Source of the DNA: Bacillota bacterium
Lineage (GTDB): Bacteria; Bacillota; Clostridia; Christensenellales; Christensenellaceae
Assembly (NCBI GenBank): GCA_023393165.1
Contig: JAEWMJ010000014.1
Coordinates: 1-64,000, forward strand
Length of the DNA: 64,000 nucleotides
Direction: 5' to 3'
Position 1 is the stretch's first letter. The number at the start of each line of letters is the position of its first letter. The position numbers and the translations under genes were made by a program. Below, in pieces: positions 1 through 8,975 of the stretch. The notes beneath the pieces were generated by a model. It made no database searches. It saw only the letters and a program-made list of their open reading frames with translations, and was not told where the DNA came from.

Positions 1-1
1 C

Positions 2-379
2 AATATTTCATTAGCTAAAGAGTTGAGAAAAAACATGACGCCGTGGGAACGCAAATTGTGGTATGAATTTCTACGTTCTTACCCAGTTCGTTTTCAACGC
101 CAAAAGGCTATTGGAAATTATATTGCAGATTTTTATTGCGCAAAAGCCAGGTTGGTTATTGAGTTGGACGGTGGCGGACATTATGAGCCTGAACAGATGA
201 CAAGGGATAGCGAGCGTGCAAAAATATTGCAAACAATGAGCTTGGAGATATTACGGATTTGTAATTTAGATATTGACTGCAGCTTTGCTGGCATTTGCGA
301 ACTGATAGATCAAACAGTAAACAATTCTCTCCCTCAGTCGGCTTTGCCGACAGCTCCCTCGTCAGAGGAAGCCAAATAG
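2..379 (+). CDS. DUF559 / Vsr-like endonuclease-domain protein, 5' end outside the window
   Basis: Small PD-(D/E)xK-like protein of the DUF559 family, possibly a DNA nuclease; its cellular role is not established. Visible hallmarks are RKNMTPWERKLWYEFLR, the IADFYC core strand and VIELDGGGHY, which carry the presumed acidic catalytic residues. The frame stays open to base 2 and encodes NISLAKEL before RKNMT, which matches the usual family N-terminus, so the true start lies to the left and the TTG at 23 is probably internal. The last ~17 residues (SLPQSALPTAPSSEEAK) are not family sequence: they are encoded by a dispersed palindromic repeat (329-372). Confident on family, unsure of function. 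Confidence 0.85.
   Translation, partial: NISLAKELRKNMTPWERKLWYEFLRSYPVRFQRQKAIGNYIADFYCAKARLVIELDGGGHYEPEQMTRDSERAKILQTMSLEILRICNLDIDCSFAGICELIDQTVNNSLPQSALPTAPSSEEAK
329..372 (+). repeat. Dispersed repeat R1, copy 1 (two hairpins), read as the DUF559 C-terminus
   Basis: Contains GTCGGCTTTGCCGAC (hairpin) followed by CTCCCTCGTCAGAGG (hairpin). The reverse complement recurs at 63043-63090, where it overlaps the end of another gene, and a partial copy lies at 63921-63941. Function unknown; seen directly in the sequence. Confidence 0.85.
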
Positions 380-442
380 GTTCTGCTAAGGCTAATAATC
401 AGTAGTTAATAACAACCTGTCTTATCATCTTTAGCCGCATCT

Positions 443-1165
443 TCACCCCTTCCCCGGCAAATCGATCCCCGCCTTCCGCGCCTGGCTGTGCTGGTATTTG
501 CGCGGGACGCGGTAAACCCTGCCGTCCTTTTCAAAATTCGCCCCGGTCTGCTTAAACCAGAACGGGATACCCTTTTCGCGGCATTGCTCCCAGATTTGAA
601 GGACCCATTCAAATTTGCAGAGGCGCGCTTCGTTCCCGGATTCGCCGCCCGCAACCACCTGTTCCACAGAGGGGTCAAGGTAGGGCATAAGGTCGATGGG
701 TTCCAGAAGAGGCTCGCAGATGATCATTTTATGCCGGATAGGCTCTTTCAGCAAAATGGGCAGCCTGTAATCGGCGCGGTCCTGGTTTTCCACGGTGTTG
801 CAGACCGCAACGTTCGGGTAACCGTTTCCCCAGTCGTCCGGAAGATTCACATGAAACCGGTCGATCCGTTTTGTAATGATCAGAAAATCAAGATCAGGCC
901 TTTGCCGCATTATCCGCCAGGCCTCCGGCCTCCATTCGTCGGCGTCTTCCAGAAAAAAATCAGATGTAAAGCAGGTGTAGATTGTCTCACCGCCGGAAAG
1001 CTTATATTCTCCCGCGCGGTTTTTTTTCATGGGCAGGTCAAAGTTGCCGGTTTTCGCCACAACCGAACTGTCTTTTTCATACCTGGAATCCAGGCGGTAT
1101 ACATAACAGTGCTTACAGCCGGGGCTTATTTTATGGCACCCGTGCCAGGGATTCCATAGGGCCAC
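443..1165 (-). CDS. DUF5131 (phage Gp37/Gp68-like) family protein
   Basis: 240 residues. The N-terminus MALWNPWHGCHKISPGCKHC carries C10, C17 and C20, a radical-SAM-like cysteine cluster typical of DUF5131 proteins; further family features are YTCFTSDFFLEDADEWRPEAW, FLIITKRIDRF, NVAVCNTVENQ and VAGGESGNEAR. Starts at GTG 1165 (minus strand), with GGAG eight bases before it. The family occurs in phages and in bacterial chromosomes; the reaction is unknown. It is convergent with the DUF559 gene and has no partner in an operon. Substrate cannot be inferred. Confidence 0.85.
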   Translation of the reverse strand: MALWNPWHGCHKISPGCKHCYVYRLDSRYEKDSSVVAKTGNFDLPMKKNRAGEYKLSGGETIYTCFTSDFFLEDADEWRPEAWRIMRQRPDLDFLIITKRIDRFHVNLPDDWGNGYPNVAVCNTVENQDRADYRLPILLKEPIRHKMIICEPLLEPIDLMPYLDPSVEQVVAGGESGNEARLCKFEWVLQIWEQCREKGIPFWFKQTGANFEKDGRVYRVPRKYQHSQARKAGIDLPGKG

Positions 1166-1394
1166 AGTATCCGCTCCAATTTATTACTACCTCCATTATA
1201 GGCAAAGCGGGACCGTTTTTCAATGAACGGCCTGCGCGGTAATAAAAAAAGTATTGCTATCCAGTTACTGGAAGTATATCATAAAAATATGCATCAGTAA
1301 TTTCCAATGCCAGAAATAAAAAGTTATCTTAGTAATAAACTAGCCAAATTTCCGGTCCGCATAAAAATGCCGTTAACGGATAGGAGGTATTCAT

Positions 1395-2873
1395 ATGAAT
1401 CCAAAAAGCAGATACGCAAAAACAGCTCCGCTTTTCATAGCGGCCGTATTGCTGCCCGTCTTTCTTGCCGCCTGCCAGCCTACGCCCGAGACGCCGCCCG
1501 TTGTCAATAAAAACCAGGGCGCGCTGGAATCGGCTGTCAGCGCAGCCCCTGCGCCGCAGGAAAAATACAAGGCTCCGGCAGAGTACAGGGATTCTTACCA
1601 AAGGGAAACCGTTACCATTGATTTTGACGCGAATGTGGAAGTGCCGGACGCAACCGCCTACCCCGTATACAACGTGCAGTCGTCAATGTTCACGCAGGAT
1701 GAAGCGGACAGGTTCGTGGATGTGCTCATGCAGGGACAACCCCTGATCAGCAATGTTAAGCCTCTGACAAAAGATCAGCTCACGGAACAGCTGCTGGATA
1801 TTCAGGCGGATATCAGCATCAGGAAAAGCGGCGGACGTCCTAAATATGATAATTCGGATGAAGAAATGGAACAGATCGCTGCGGATATTAAAAAGCGCAT
1901 AGAAGAAGCGCCCGAGACGGTTCCCGACCAGATCGTGGATTCGACCTTAGTGGAAAATGGATACGGCGGGAAATATCTGGATGTTTCCGCGGACCTGGGC
2001 GGAGCGGTACCGGCAATGCTGCTTGTCAGTTGCGACCAAAGAGGCGGTTCCAGGCTGGATTACAAAAACGGCGCTGTTTATTTTGTGGACAGCCTCGAAA
2101 GCGAGCCCAACGGACTTTCCGTTACCCGGGAAGAAGCGGTCAGGGAAGCGGAGCAAATGGTTTCGGACCTCGGCATACAGGATTTCGCCGTGTCGGCTGC
2201 TACTGTCGGAAGCTGGAGCGGCGGAAGCGAATCGGAAATCGATGAAAACAGGGATAAACAGGGCTATGTGGTGAATTTTACGCGGCGGCTTAGCGGTATT
2301 CCGTTTACATACGAGAGCAGGCAGCAGATTGGTTTTGAATCGCCGGAAGACGCCGCCAGCGCGCAATCCTGGAACTACGAGCGGTTATCGGTCAGCGTGG
2401 ACGATACGGGGGTCACCGGAATACAGTTTTTAGGCAAAATGGACTTGCTGGGCAAGGCGTCGGAAAATGTGCAACTCAAGCCCTTTGAGGATATCATAAA
2501 AACTTTCGATCAGCAGATATTCACGCATTACGCCATTTACAATCCGGAATATAAAAACGCGCAGACGCCGGTTATGAGTACAATGCATATCGGGCGCATC
2601 ACGCTCGGATACACCCGCATTGCGGCAAAGGACAAGCCGGGGGAATATCTGCTGGTTCCGGTATGGGATTTCTTCGGCTCCACGCAGGATACGTACGATC
2701 TTGACGCGATCGTGGATGATTTAGAAGAGAACGGCGCCGAACAGGATGTGATCGACATCGTTATATCCAATTTTAAGGAAAGGCAGGACCAGCCGGTATC
2801 GCAGGGATATACAAGTTTTCTCACGATCAATGCGGTGGATGGAAGTGTGATAGACAGAAACCATGGATATTAA
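1395..2873 (+). CDS. DUF6034-type lipoprotein
   Basis: 492-residue secreted lipoprotein. Residues 1-26 form a signal peptide ending in the lipobox LAAC, so C27 should be lipidated; then comes QPTPETPPVVNKNQGALES. The rest (PAEYRDSYQRETVTIDFDANVEVPDATAYPVY and onward, ending in LTINAVDGSVIDRNHGY) is closely paralogous to the C-terminal halves of the three M56 proteins in this window, and resembles the lipoproteins called DUF6034 in Firmicutes. GGAGG sits eight bases upstream of the ATG. It lies just upstream of a BlaI-M56 pair on the same strand, which suggests a shared role in cell-envelope sensing; ligand unknown. Confidence 0.8.
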   Translation: MNPKSRYAKTAPLFIAAVLLPVFLAACQPTPETPPVVNKNQGALESAVSAAPAPQEKYKAPAEYRDSYQRETVTIDFDANVEVPDATAYPVYNVQSSMFTQDEADRFVDVLMQGQPLISNVKPLTKDQLTEQLLDIQADISIRKSGGRPKYDNSDEEMEQIAADIKKRIEEAPETVPDQIVDSTLVENGYGGKYLDVSADLGGAVPAMLLVSCDQRGGSRLDYKNGAVYFVDSLESEPNGLSVTREEAVREAEQMVSDLGIQDFAVSAATVGSWSGGSESEIDENRDKQGYVVNFTRRLSGIPFTYESRQQIGFESPEDAASAQSWNYERLSVSVDDTGVTGIQFLGKMDLLGKASENVQLKPFEDIIKTFDQQIFTHYAIYNPEYKNAQTPVMSTMHIGRITLGYTRIAAKDKPGEYLLVPVWDFFGSTQDTYDLDAIVDDLEENGAEQDVIDIVISNFKERQDQPVSQGYTSFLTINAVDGSVIDRNHGY

Positions 2874-2955
2874 GCAAAGGCATATTTGGAATTGTGTATC
2901 GGAACGTTTTATGAAGCGAATATGTATTTAATATTTCAAAAATGTTAAAAAACAA

Positions 2956-3014
2956 TTGACAATCATATGCTTGTCTTGTAGTATAGAGACAGACTATTCT
3001 TGCAATTACAAGAC
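2956..3014 (+). promoter_or_regulatory. SigA-type promoter and BlaI-like operator of cassette 1
   Basis: TTGACA (2956-2961), 17-base spacer, TAGTAT (2979-2984). A perfect 8-bp inverted repeat, GTCTTGTA (2973-2980) and TACAAGAC (3007-3014), overlaps the -10 box and the start of the transcript. TGTA/TACA cores are the hallmark of BlaI/MecI operators. Binding by the adjacent BlaI protein is inferred from position. Confidence 0.7.
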
Positions 3015-3038
3015 AGATTAAAGGAGGCGAACCGGGGT

Positions 3039-3431
3039 TTGGATAAGAGGCTTTTGGATTGCGAATGGATACTTCTCCGCGCGTTATGGGGAAAACGTCC
3101 GCAAACAATGAAGCAGATCGTGGAATTCGTACGGTTTCAGTGGCCGGACATCACTTGGAATTACAAAACTTTTCACTCCTATCTGCGCAAGATGGAGGAA
3201 AAAGGGCTGATCGCTTCCGAAACGCGCAATTTAAAGGATAAGATGTATTATCCTCTTGTCACCCAGGAGGAAGCCATCGGCGCGGAAACGGAAAACATAC
3301 TCTCGCGAAGCAGTTATTTCGGCTCTGTGGGCAGGCTTGTTGTTGCAATGGCGGAAAAAAACCAATTGACCGCGCAGGACAGGGAAGAACTGATCCGGCT
3401 GGCGCAAAAACTGGAAAAGGAAGATGAGTAA
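3039..3431 (+). CDS. BlaI/MecI/CopY-family repressor (cassette 1)
   Basis: 130-residue winged-helix repressor. Residues 1-70 (DKRLLDCEWILLRALWGKRPQTMKQIVEF.. NYKTFHSYLRKMEEKGLI) match the BlaI DNA-binding domain; the C-terminal helices dimerise in the family and are cut by the partner M56 protease when the system is induced. The start is TTG 3039, with AAGGAGG 11 bases upstream; this aligns exactly with the ATG of the paralog at 15680-16084 (MKNRLADSEWIILKALWGK). An upstream TTG at 3000 is in frame but has no ribosome binding site. The gene overlaps the M56 gene by eight bases, so the two are translationally coupled. Confidence 0.92.
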   Translation: MDKRLLDCEWILLRALWGKRPQTMKQIVEFVRFQWPDITWNYKTFHSYLRKMEEKGLIASETRNLKDKMYYPLVTQEEAIGAETENILSRSSYFGSVGRLVVAMAEKNQLTAQDREELIRLAQKLEKEDE

Positions 3432-5955
3432 TATGGAAGATACGATTCTTTCTTTTTTATTTAACAGCACAATTCTGTTTTCAATATTGTTTGCTGGCGT
3501 ATGGCTGATCAAAAAAGCGTTTTCAAGGCATCTGTCCGCGCTGCTGCAATATATTCTCTGGATCGTGGTGATCGTAAAGCTTGTATTACCGGTAGGCCTT
3601 CCAAGCGAACTCAGTCCGTGGAACCTTTTTGGGTCGTCCGGCGAAACGCCGGCAATCAGCCAAACCGCGCAGGCGGACCTGACGGAAAACGCCGGATCCG
3701 GTCCGGCCCGGATACCGGGCATGCCTCCGCAATATCCGGCGGGCCTGCCGGACAGCGCGGGGGGGCAGCAGGTTCAGGAAGGCGATCCGGCTCAGACAGT
3801 AGAAAATACCGGAAGCGGCGCAGGCCGGATCAATTGGTGTTATACCGCCATATACGTTTGGATATCGGGTATGCTTGCCATGCTGGGATGGATGATCATA
3901 TGCGCGGCGCAAATAAGATGGAAAATAGCGTCAAACGGTACGGAGCCCATCCCGGGGTGGGCGCTGCGCGTATTCGAGGAATGCGGGCGGGAACTCGGGA
4001 TCAAGAGGAAAATCCGGCTGGCGGTCCAGCATGTTTTCCCGGTACCCGCAATAACCGGCGTTATAAAACCGGTGCTGATTCTTCCTGTGGAAACTTTATC
4101 CGGCAAAGACGCCGGTAAAATGAAACATATCCTGCTGCATGAGCTTACGCATTACAAAAAAGGCGACATCATAGTCACATATCTGTTAAATATCTTAAAC
4201 GCCGTATACTGGTTCAACCCTCTGGTATGGGTTTGCTGCGGCCTTGTACGCAAGGACATGGAGATATTGTGCGACAACCGGGTGATCGGCCGCATTGGAA
4301 AAGAAAACAGGCAAAATTACATTGAGACCGTGCTGCAGTTTTCGCTGAAAAAGCATACGCCGGGCCTCAATCCCGCGATGAGCCTGGGCGACGGGCGCAT
4401 TGCAATGCAAAAGAGGATCATGGGCATGTTCATGCGCAAACAGACAAAAACGCGGATCAAAATTCCCGTGCTGCTTTTGTGCATAGTTATAATTTTTACC
4501 TGTTTCACTACGGCCTGCCAGCCCACGCCCAAAAACCAGCCCGTGGTTGGAAGGGTGGATCTGGAGAAAAAAGTGGAGCAGATAGCCGCTCCTGCCGTAA
4601 AATATGATGCGCCGGGAACCTGGCAGGAAAAACTGGATATGCAGGGCAGCGATATGCCGGTCGCTATAGACGCGGCGGTCAATGTCCCGGAAGCAGGCGC
4701 GTATCCGGTATATAAGGCGCGGCAGGCTGATTTTACGCAGGATCAGATAAACATGCTGCTCAAGTATTTCCTGAAAGATAAAAAAGTGATCAAAAACCCG
4801 GTGATGACAAAAGCGGACTATGAAAAACAGATCGTAGAGGCAAAACGGGGCCAGCTTATCGACGGGAAATACGTGGTAACCGGCGAATCGGAAGCATGGG
4901 TCGCCGAACTGGAACAAAGGATGGCGGAAGCCCCGGAAACCGGCGAGAAGGAATACTTAACGGATCTCAGCCTTAAAAAAGGAGAACCAGCCTTCGGCAT
5001 GGTGGAACTGGGCAACGGGAAATACGGCAGAATCAGTTTTTCGGAAAGCGCTTTCAGTTATAACAACGGCAGTTTTTCCCTGCCGGAATCCCAGATGATT
5101 TCCATGGGAAAGGAAGGGATCAAAGAGACCTTCCGGATGACGGAAGAAGAGGCCGAAAAAGCGGCGCAGAAAACCCTGGATGCGCTGGGCGTCACCGGCA
5201 TGGCGCCCGCAAGCATAGAAAAGGCATATTTTTATTCCCTGACAAACTTTGAAACCGACATAGTCTCGGAGAACGAAAACCCGGCGTCCAAAGGTTATTA
5301 CATCAAGTATGTCCGGGAAATAGATGAAATCCCAACCGAACTGATTGAAAGCTGGAGTTTCAGCGGTAACGAGACATTTTCCTATATACCGCCCTGGGAA
5401 GCCGAAATTATCCGCGTTTATGTGGACGACAGCGGCAATGTGCAGCAATTCGACTGGTTTGCTCCCCTCAGAGTGACGGACAAGGTATCGGACAATGCCG
5501 GCCTGATGCCTTTTGCGGATATGCAGGACAGGATGCGCAGGCAGCTTCGTTATACGCTTTCTCCTATGGGCGGGTCCGGCCTGTACGCAACAGTCGACCG
5601 GATAGAACTGAAAACCGCCATGATCAATATCCGGGATAATCCGGATGAGGCGATGTTTGTTCCGGCGTGGTATATACACTATACGATTCACCAAAATATC
5701 CAAAATTACGGGGAGAACGGCGATAATCAAAAAGCCCCGATGGAGGACCGGCGGATCATAGTATTGGACGCGATAGACGGCGGCTCCGTTTCTACAGCTT
5801 CGGCAGTATTTCTGCAAAAAATCAATGCCGCCTCAGAAAGTACGGAAGAGGCTCAGCTGCCTGCTGAACCGGCTGCCGGGCCGGCGATCGCGCCGGTTCC
5901 CGAATCTGCCATCGAGCTTTCTGCGGCTGTGGAGGAGGCAACGGCAGCCGGCTGA
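3424..5955 (+). CDS. BlaR1-like M56 metallopeptidase fused to a DUF6034-like extracellular domain (cassette 1)
   Basis: 843-residue polytopic membrane protein. Membrane segments lie near residues 8-29, 38-56 and 139-160; the M56 zinc motif HELTHYKKGD is at about 239-248, followed by YWFNPLVW. A final membrane helix (about 345-362) ends in CFTTACQPT with C365, where BlaR1 would continue into its penicillin-binding sensor. Here the outer domain (~365-820) is instead a paralog of the lipoprotein at 1395-2873, followed by an Ala/Glu-rich tail. In the BlaR1 family ligand binding outside activates the protease, which cuts the BlaI repressor inside. The M56 role is well supported; the ligand is unknown and the sensor role of the fused domain is inferred. 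Confidence 0.88.
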   Translation: MSNMEDTILSFLFNSTILFSILFAGVWLIKKAFSRHLSALLQYILWIVVIVKLVLPVGLPSELSPWNLFGSSGETPAISQTAQADLTENAGSGPARIPGMPPQYPAGLPDSAGGQQVQEGDPAQTVENTGSGAGRINWCYTAIYVWISGMLAMLGWMIICAAQIRWKIASNGTEPIPGWALRVFEECGRELGIKRKIRLAVQHVFPVPAITGVIKPVLILPVETLSGKDAGKMKHILLHELTHYKKGDIIVTYLLNILNAVYWFNPLVWVCCGLVRKDMEILCDNRVIGRIGKENRQNYIETVLQFSLKKHTPGLNPAMSLGDGRIAMQKRIMGMFMRKQTKTRIKIPVLLLCIVIIFTCFTTACQPTPKNQPVVGRVDLEKKVEQIAAPAVKYDAPGTWQEKLDMQGSDMPVAIDAAVNVPEAGAYPVYKARQADFTQDQINMLLKYFLKDKKVIKNPVMTKADYEKQIVEAKRGQLIDGKYVVTGESEAWVAELEQRMAEAPETGEKEYLTDLSLKKGEPAFGMVELGNGKYGRISFSESAFSYNNGSFSLPESQMISMGKEGIKETFRMTEEEAEKAAQKTLDALGVTGMAPASIEKAYFYSLTNFETDIVSENENPASKGYYIKYVREIDEIPTELIESWSFSGNETFSYIPPWEAEIIRVYVDDSGNVQQFDWFAPLRVTDKVSDNAGLMPFADMQDRMRRQLRYTLSPMGGSGLYATVDRIELKTAMINIRDNPDEAMFVPAWYIHYTIHQNIQNYGENGDNQKAPMEDRRIIVLDAIDGGSVSTASAVFLQKINAASESTEEAQLPAEPAAGPAIAPVPESAIELSAAVEEATAAG

Positions 5956-6088
5956 TCACGGGAAATTCCGGCAGAGATTTGGTTGTGGTTTTCATACGGC
6001 TGAAGGCGTATAGTATATAAAAAAGAGTTTTAATAGAAGGTTGCCCGGTATCAGGGCTTAAAATACTTGAATAGCGCAAGGAAAATTT

Positions 6089-6925
6089 ATGAGGGAAAAT
6101 AATACGAAAAGGCGTGTCGGCACAGAGGAATGGGCCAAAAGGCGGATCGATCCGGAAGAATGGGAAAATACGCGGAATTACCGGCCTGCCGTCCGAAGGC
6201 GGAAGCTCAACAAAAAAAAATTCGCCCGGACGGTCATGCTTCTTATCTTCATGATCATTGCGGGGCTTGTGGGTTACTATTACTTCTCGGACAGGATATT
6301 GCCCGCGTCCGCGCAAAACGATTCAGTCCCCATGGAAAGTGTACAGCAGGGAGGATCGCTTCAAGGCAAACTGATCGTTGTGGATGCCGGACACGGCGGG
6401 TTTGATGTCGGCGCGACGGGCGTCAGCGGCGTGTTTGAGGACGATTTGAATCTGAAAGTCGCTAAGTATTTGAAAGCCGATCTGGAGAAAAACGGCGCCA
6501 CCGTGATAATGACAAGGGAAGATGAAAACGCAATTGCGGAGACCAAGGACGACGATATGGCCAAAAGACGGAAAATCATCCAGGAGAGCGGGTCGGATAT
6601 CGTTTTGAGCGTCCATATGAATTCGGAAACCGATCCATCCTTTTCCGGGCCCATCGTACTTTTTATGCCCGGCTTGGACGAAGGGGAGAGGCTCGCAAAA
6701 TCCATACAGCAAAGCCTTCTTGAGGAACTGAAGCCCAAATCGCAGAACAATGCGCGCGCGGAAGAACTGTTTATCACGCAAAGCGGCACGCAGCCCTGTG
6801 TGATCGTGGAATGCGGTTTTATCAGCAATCCGGATGAAGAAGCGCTGCTTATCAGCGGCGATTACCAGCAAAAGGTCGCCCAGGCAATAACGGACGGATG
6901 CAAGGACTATTTCACCGGGAATTAA
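6089..6925 (+). CDS. N-acetylmuramoyl-L-alanine amidase (Amidase_3, CwlD-like)
   Basis: 278 residues. A charged cytoplasmic N-terminus (1-46), one membrane anchor (about 47-66), then an Amidase_3 domain: VVDAGHGGFDVGA with the first zinc His near residue 101, the Glu of GVFEDDLNLK, the second His in SVHMN, and the catalytic Glu in VECGFISNPDEE. It cleaves the bond between MurNAc and the stem peptide outside the membrane. Length and single N-terminal anchor resemble CwlD, which acts in spore cortex formation, but the highly charged N-terminal tail is longer and sporulation cannot be shown from this window. Its stop codon overlaps the stop of the convergent gene. Confidence 0.88.
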   Translation: MRENNTKRRVGTEEWAKRRIDPEEWENTRNYRPAVRRRKLNKKKFARTVMLLIFMIIAGLVGYYYFSDRILPASAQNDSVPMESVQQGGSLQGKLIVVDAGHGGFDVGATGVSGVFEDDLNLKVAKYLKADLEKNGATVIMTREDENAIAETKDDDMAKRRKIIQESGSDIVLSVHMNSETDPSFSGPIVLFMPGLDEGERLAKSIQQSLLEELKPKSQNNARAEELFITQSGTQPCVIVECGFISNPDEEALLISGDYQQKVAQAITDGCKDYFTGN

Positions 6926-7344
6926 AGCCTGCCGTATCCAACGTAATCATACGAGTTTTTTCCTTTGTCGACGATGTGGAAAGCGCTGTACCATAAAACA
7001 ATCAGCACCACATCGATTTGTTTTTGGAACCAGACAAAATTCAGCGGCCAGCCGGGTATCGGTAAATAAGACGAGGCAAGTACGGCTGTAAAAATAAGAT
7101 ATACATAATTAATCCTGAACTTGCCCGGGTTTTCCCACCATGTTTTGATATGTCCGAACGCAAAAAAAACGCTCAGCAGGATTGTCCAGACATACAGCCA
7201 GACCCGCTGAGGCATAAGCTGATATTGCGCCATAGGGAAAGCCTGTTCCAAATATGGCGTTATGAAATACAACGCCAGAAGGATACCGAAAAGAAAACCA
7301 ACGCCAACAATGCTTTTTTTAAGTTTCGCATAATAACCCCTCAT
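6922..7344 (-). CDS. Four-helix membrane protein, unknown function
   Basis: 140 residues with four hydrophobic segments (about 11-30, 48-66, 80-95 and 108-124) and aromatic-rich loops; ends in KNSYDYVGYGRL. I do not recognise the family. No clear ribosome binding site precedes the ATG at 7344. It is tail-to-tail with the amidase (the two stops share bases) and follows the deacetylase gene on the same strand only in the sense that it lies downstream of it; read-through from 7357 is possible since only 12 bases separate them. Confidence 0.65.
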   Translation of the reverse strand: MRGYYAKLKKSIVGVGFLFGILLALYFITPYLEQAFPMAQYQLMPQRVWLYVWTILLSVFFAFGHIKTWWENPGKFRINYVYLIFTAVLASSYLPIPGWPLNFVWFQKQIDVVLIVLWYSAFHIVDKGKNSYDYVGYGRL

Positions 7345-7356
7345 TTGTAAATTGAA

Positions 7357-8904
7357 TTATTTTTTACTGGCTCTCAGATCTTTGATTAACAGGCCCACGT
7401 CTTTTCCGCGGATCTCGGCAATCTGTATCATCTGCGATATGGTAACCAGTTTGTAACCCTTTTTGTTCAGATCGCGTATGATGCGTTCCGCCGCGTCGGC
7501 TGAAGGCTGGTAGATATCGTGCATCAATACGATATCGCCGTCTTTAATATCATCCATCACTATATGGTAGTCCATATCTTCGTCAAGGTTTTTCCAGTCC
7601 TCCGAGTCAACCGTCCACTGCACGCATGGGCGGCCGATTTTTTTTGCGATTTCAAGGTTCACATTCCCGTAGGGGGCGCGCACCAGGATGGGCCGGACGC
7701 CCAGAATGCCATAGAGGATGCGGTTGTTTTTATCTATCTCATCCAATATTTCATCCATGGATAATTTAAAGAAATCCGCATGGCTATAACTGTGGTTGCC
7801 GATCTCGTTTCCGGCGGCATAGATTTTCCTGACAGTGGACGGGTATTCTTCCGCCATGTCGCCCACCAAAAAAAACGTGGCGTGCCCGCCGTATTTTTTG
7901 AGCGCGTCCAGTATCTGGCCGGTAGTGGAAGGATTCGGCCCGTCGTCAAACGTCAAAGCCACCACCTTGTCTTGGAGAGGATCTATTCCTTCCAGGCCGA
8001 AAGCCTTCATTTCACCGCCGCCGCTTTGCAGGAATACGGGCAGGGCCTCCTGCGGGTCCGGTCCGCCCGATTCGCCGTTTTGAGGCTGCGGTTCCGGGGG
8101 ATTCATAATTTCAGGCCGCAGTACGCCTGCAAGGCTTTCAAAAGAAAGCGCAACTTCAAAGGTACCGTCCTCTGCCGGAGCGATCTGAAGCCGGTTGAAA
8201 AAAAACCGCACGCAGCCGTTTTCTATCACAAAATTGGAATAATTGCTTTTCCGGGGCGCAATGCCCTCTTCAAACAGCGTTTTATCGGCGTTGCTTTGCA
8301 GAATAGGGTTATATTGCAGTTTGTCCCGCACAAGGCCGGATATTGTGTGCAGATAACCGGTATTGGTATTAAATACGTCCTTTAAGGACATTCTTTTTTC
8401 AGTTTTCAAATCGTATACATACGTGCTGATAAATCCGTCGGTAAACGTTGCGCCCGTATGGGCGTCCGTAACAAATTTGATAGAGATCATATTATTTTCA
8501 TACTTGTAGGTTTTATAGGTAATTGTCAGTTCGGGTTTCGCGGCGTCATCAGCCGGCGGAGCGGTTTCTGCTTCGTCTTTGAACAGCTCCGCCTTGTTCT
8601 GCACGATGCCGCGCAGCTCGGAGGATATCTTGTTGCTGCCCATAACTTTTGGGTATGCCGCATACAAAGCGAAAGACTCGTCCCATTCAAAGAGTTCCAT
8701 GGGCCCGGCGCCGTTTACCGCTTCGGGCTTTTTTGAGCGCATCGCATCCGCCCATTCTTGTTGGCTGAACGGCGCCGATACGGTCGGCGCCGGCTGCATA
8801 TTTGAAAAAACGCTTGCCGCGGTGCTGCTTCCGCTAAAGATCACGCCTATAAACATGCCGATAAACAGTATGGCGATCATCGCGGCTTCCGCCTTTTTGA
8901 TCAT
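7357..8904 (-). CDS. Polysaccharide deacetylase (NodB) with N-terminal DUF4163/DUF3298-like domain
   Basis: 515 residues. One N-terminal membrane anchor (about 7-30); an extracellular module (~120-280) with LTITYKTYKYENNMISIKF and STYVYDLKTEKRMSLKDVF, typical of the RsiV/PdaC-type DUF3298 domain; then a complete NodB domain (~310-510): TFDDGP, HSYSH, RAPYG, DSEDW and LMHDI, supplying the catalytic Asp, metal ligands and catalytic His. Known relatives (PdaC) remove acetyl groups from peptidoglycan sugars, altering lysozyme sensitivity. All catalytic residues are present, so it should be active. Substrate (GlcNAc or MurNAc in peptidoglycan) is inferred from the family. Confidence 0.9.
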   Translation of the reverse strand: MIKKAEAAMIAILFIGMFIGVIFSGSSTAASVFSNMQPAPTVSAPFSQQEWADAMRSKKPEAVNGAGPMELFEWDESFALYAAYPKVMGSNKISSELRGIVQNKAELFKDEAETAPPADDAAKPELTITYKTYKYENNMISIKFVTDAHTGATFTDGFISTYVYDLKTEKRMSLKDVFNTNTGYLHTISGLVRDKLQYNPILQSNADKTLFEEGIAPRKSNYSNFVIENGCVRFFFNRLQIAPAEDGTFEVALSFESLAGVLRPEIMNPPEPQPQNGESGGPDPQEALPVFLQSGGGEMKAFGLEGIDPLQDKVVALTFDDGPNPSTTGQILDALKKYGGHATFFLVGDMAEEYPSTVRKIYAAGNEIGNHSYSHADFFKLSMDEILDEIDKNNRILYGILGVRPILVRAPYGNVNLEIAKKIGRPCVQWTVDSEDWKNLDEDMDYHIVMDDIKDGDIVLMHDIYQPSADAAERIIRDLNKKGYKLVTISQMIQIAEIRGKDVGLLIKDLRASKK

Positions 8905-8975
8905 ATTGATTTCCCGGTTCTATTTTTTATATATCTTATTTGCCTTCTTTCTATTGTGTACCTAAAAATAAAAAT

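Noticed and set aside
488..1159. Long open frame on the plus strand opposite the DUF5131 gene
   Set aside because: It is the antisense shadow of a gene with clear family motifs; no ribosome site and no recognisable domain.
3424..5955. Beta-lactam resistance system
   Set aside because: The M56 proteins lack the penicillin-binding sensor domain (no SxxK/SxN/KTG set seen), and no beta-lactamase or mecA-like gene is in the window.
5822..6316. Minus-strand open frame between the M56 gene and the amidase
   Set aside because: It covers the start and anchor of the amidase gene on the other strand and has a biased, Pro/Arg-rich translation.
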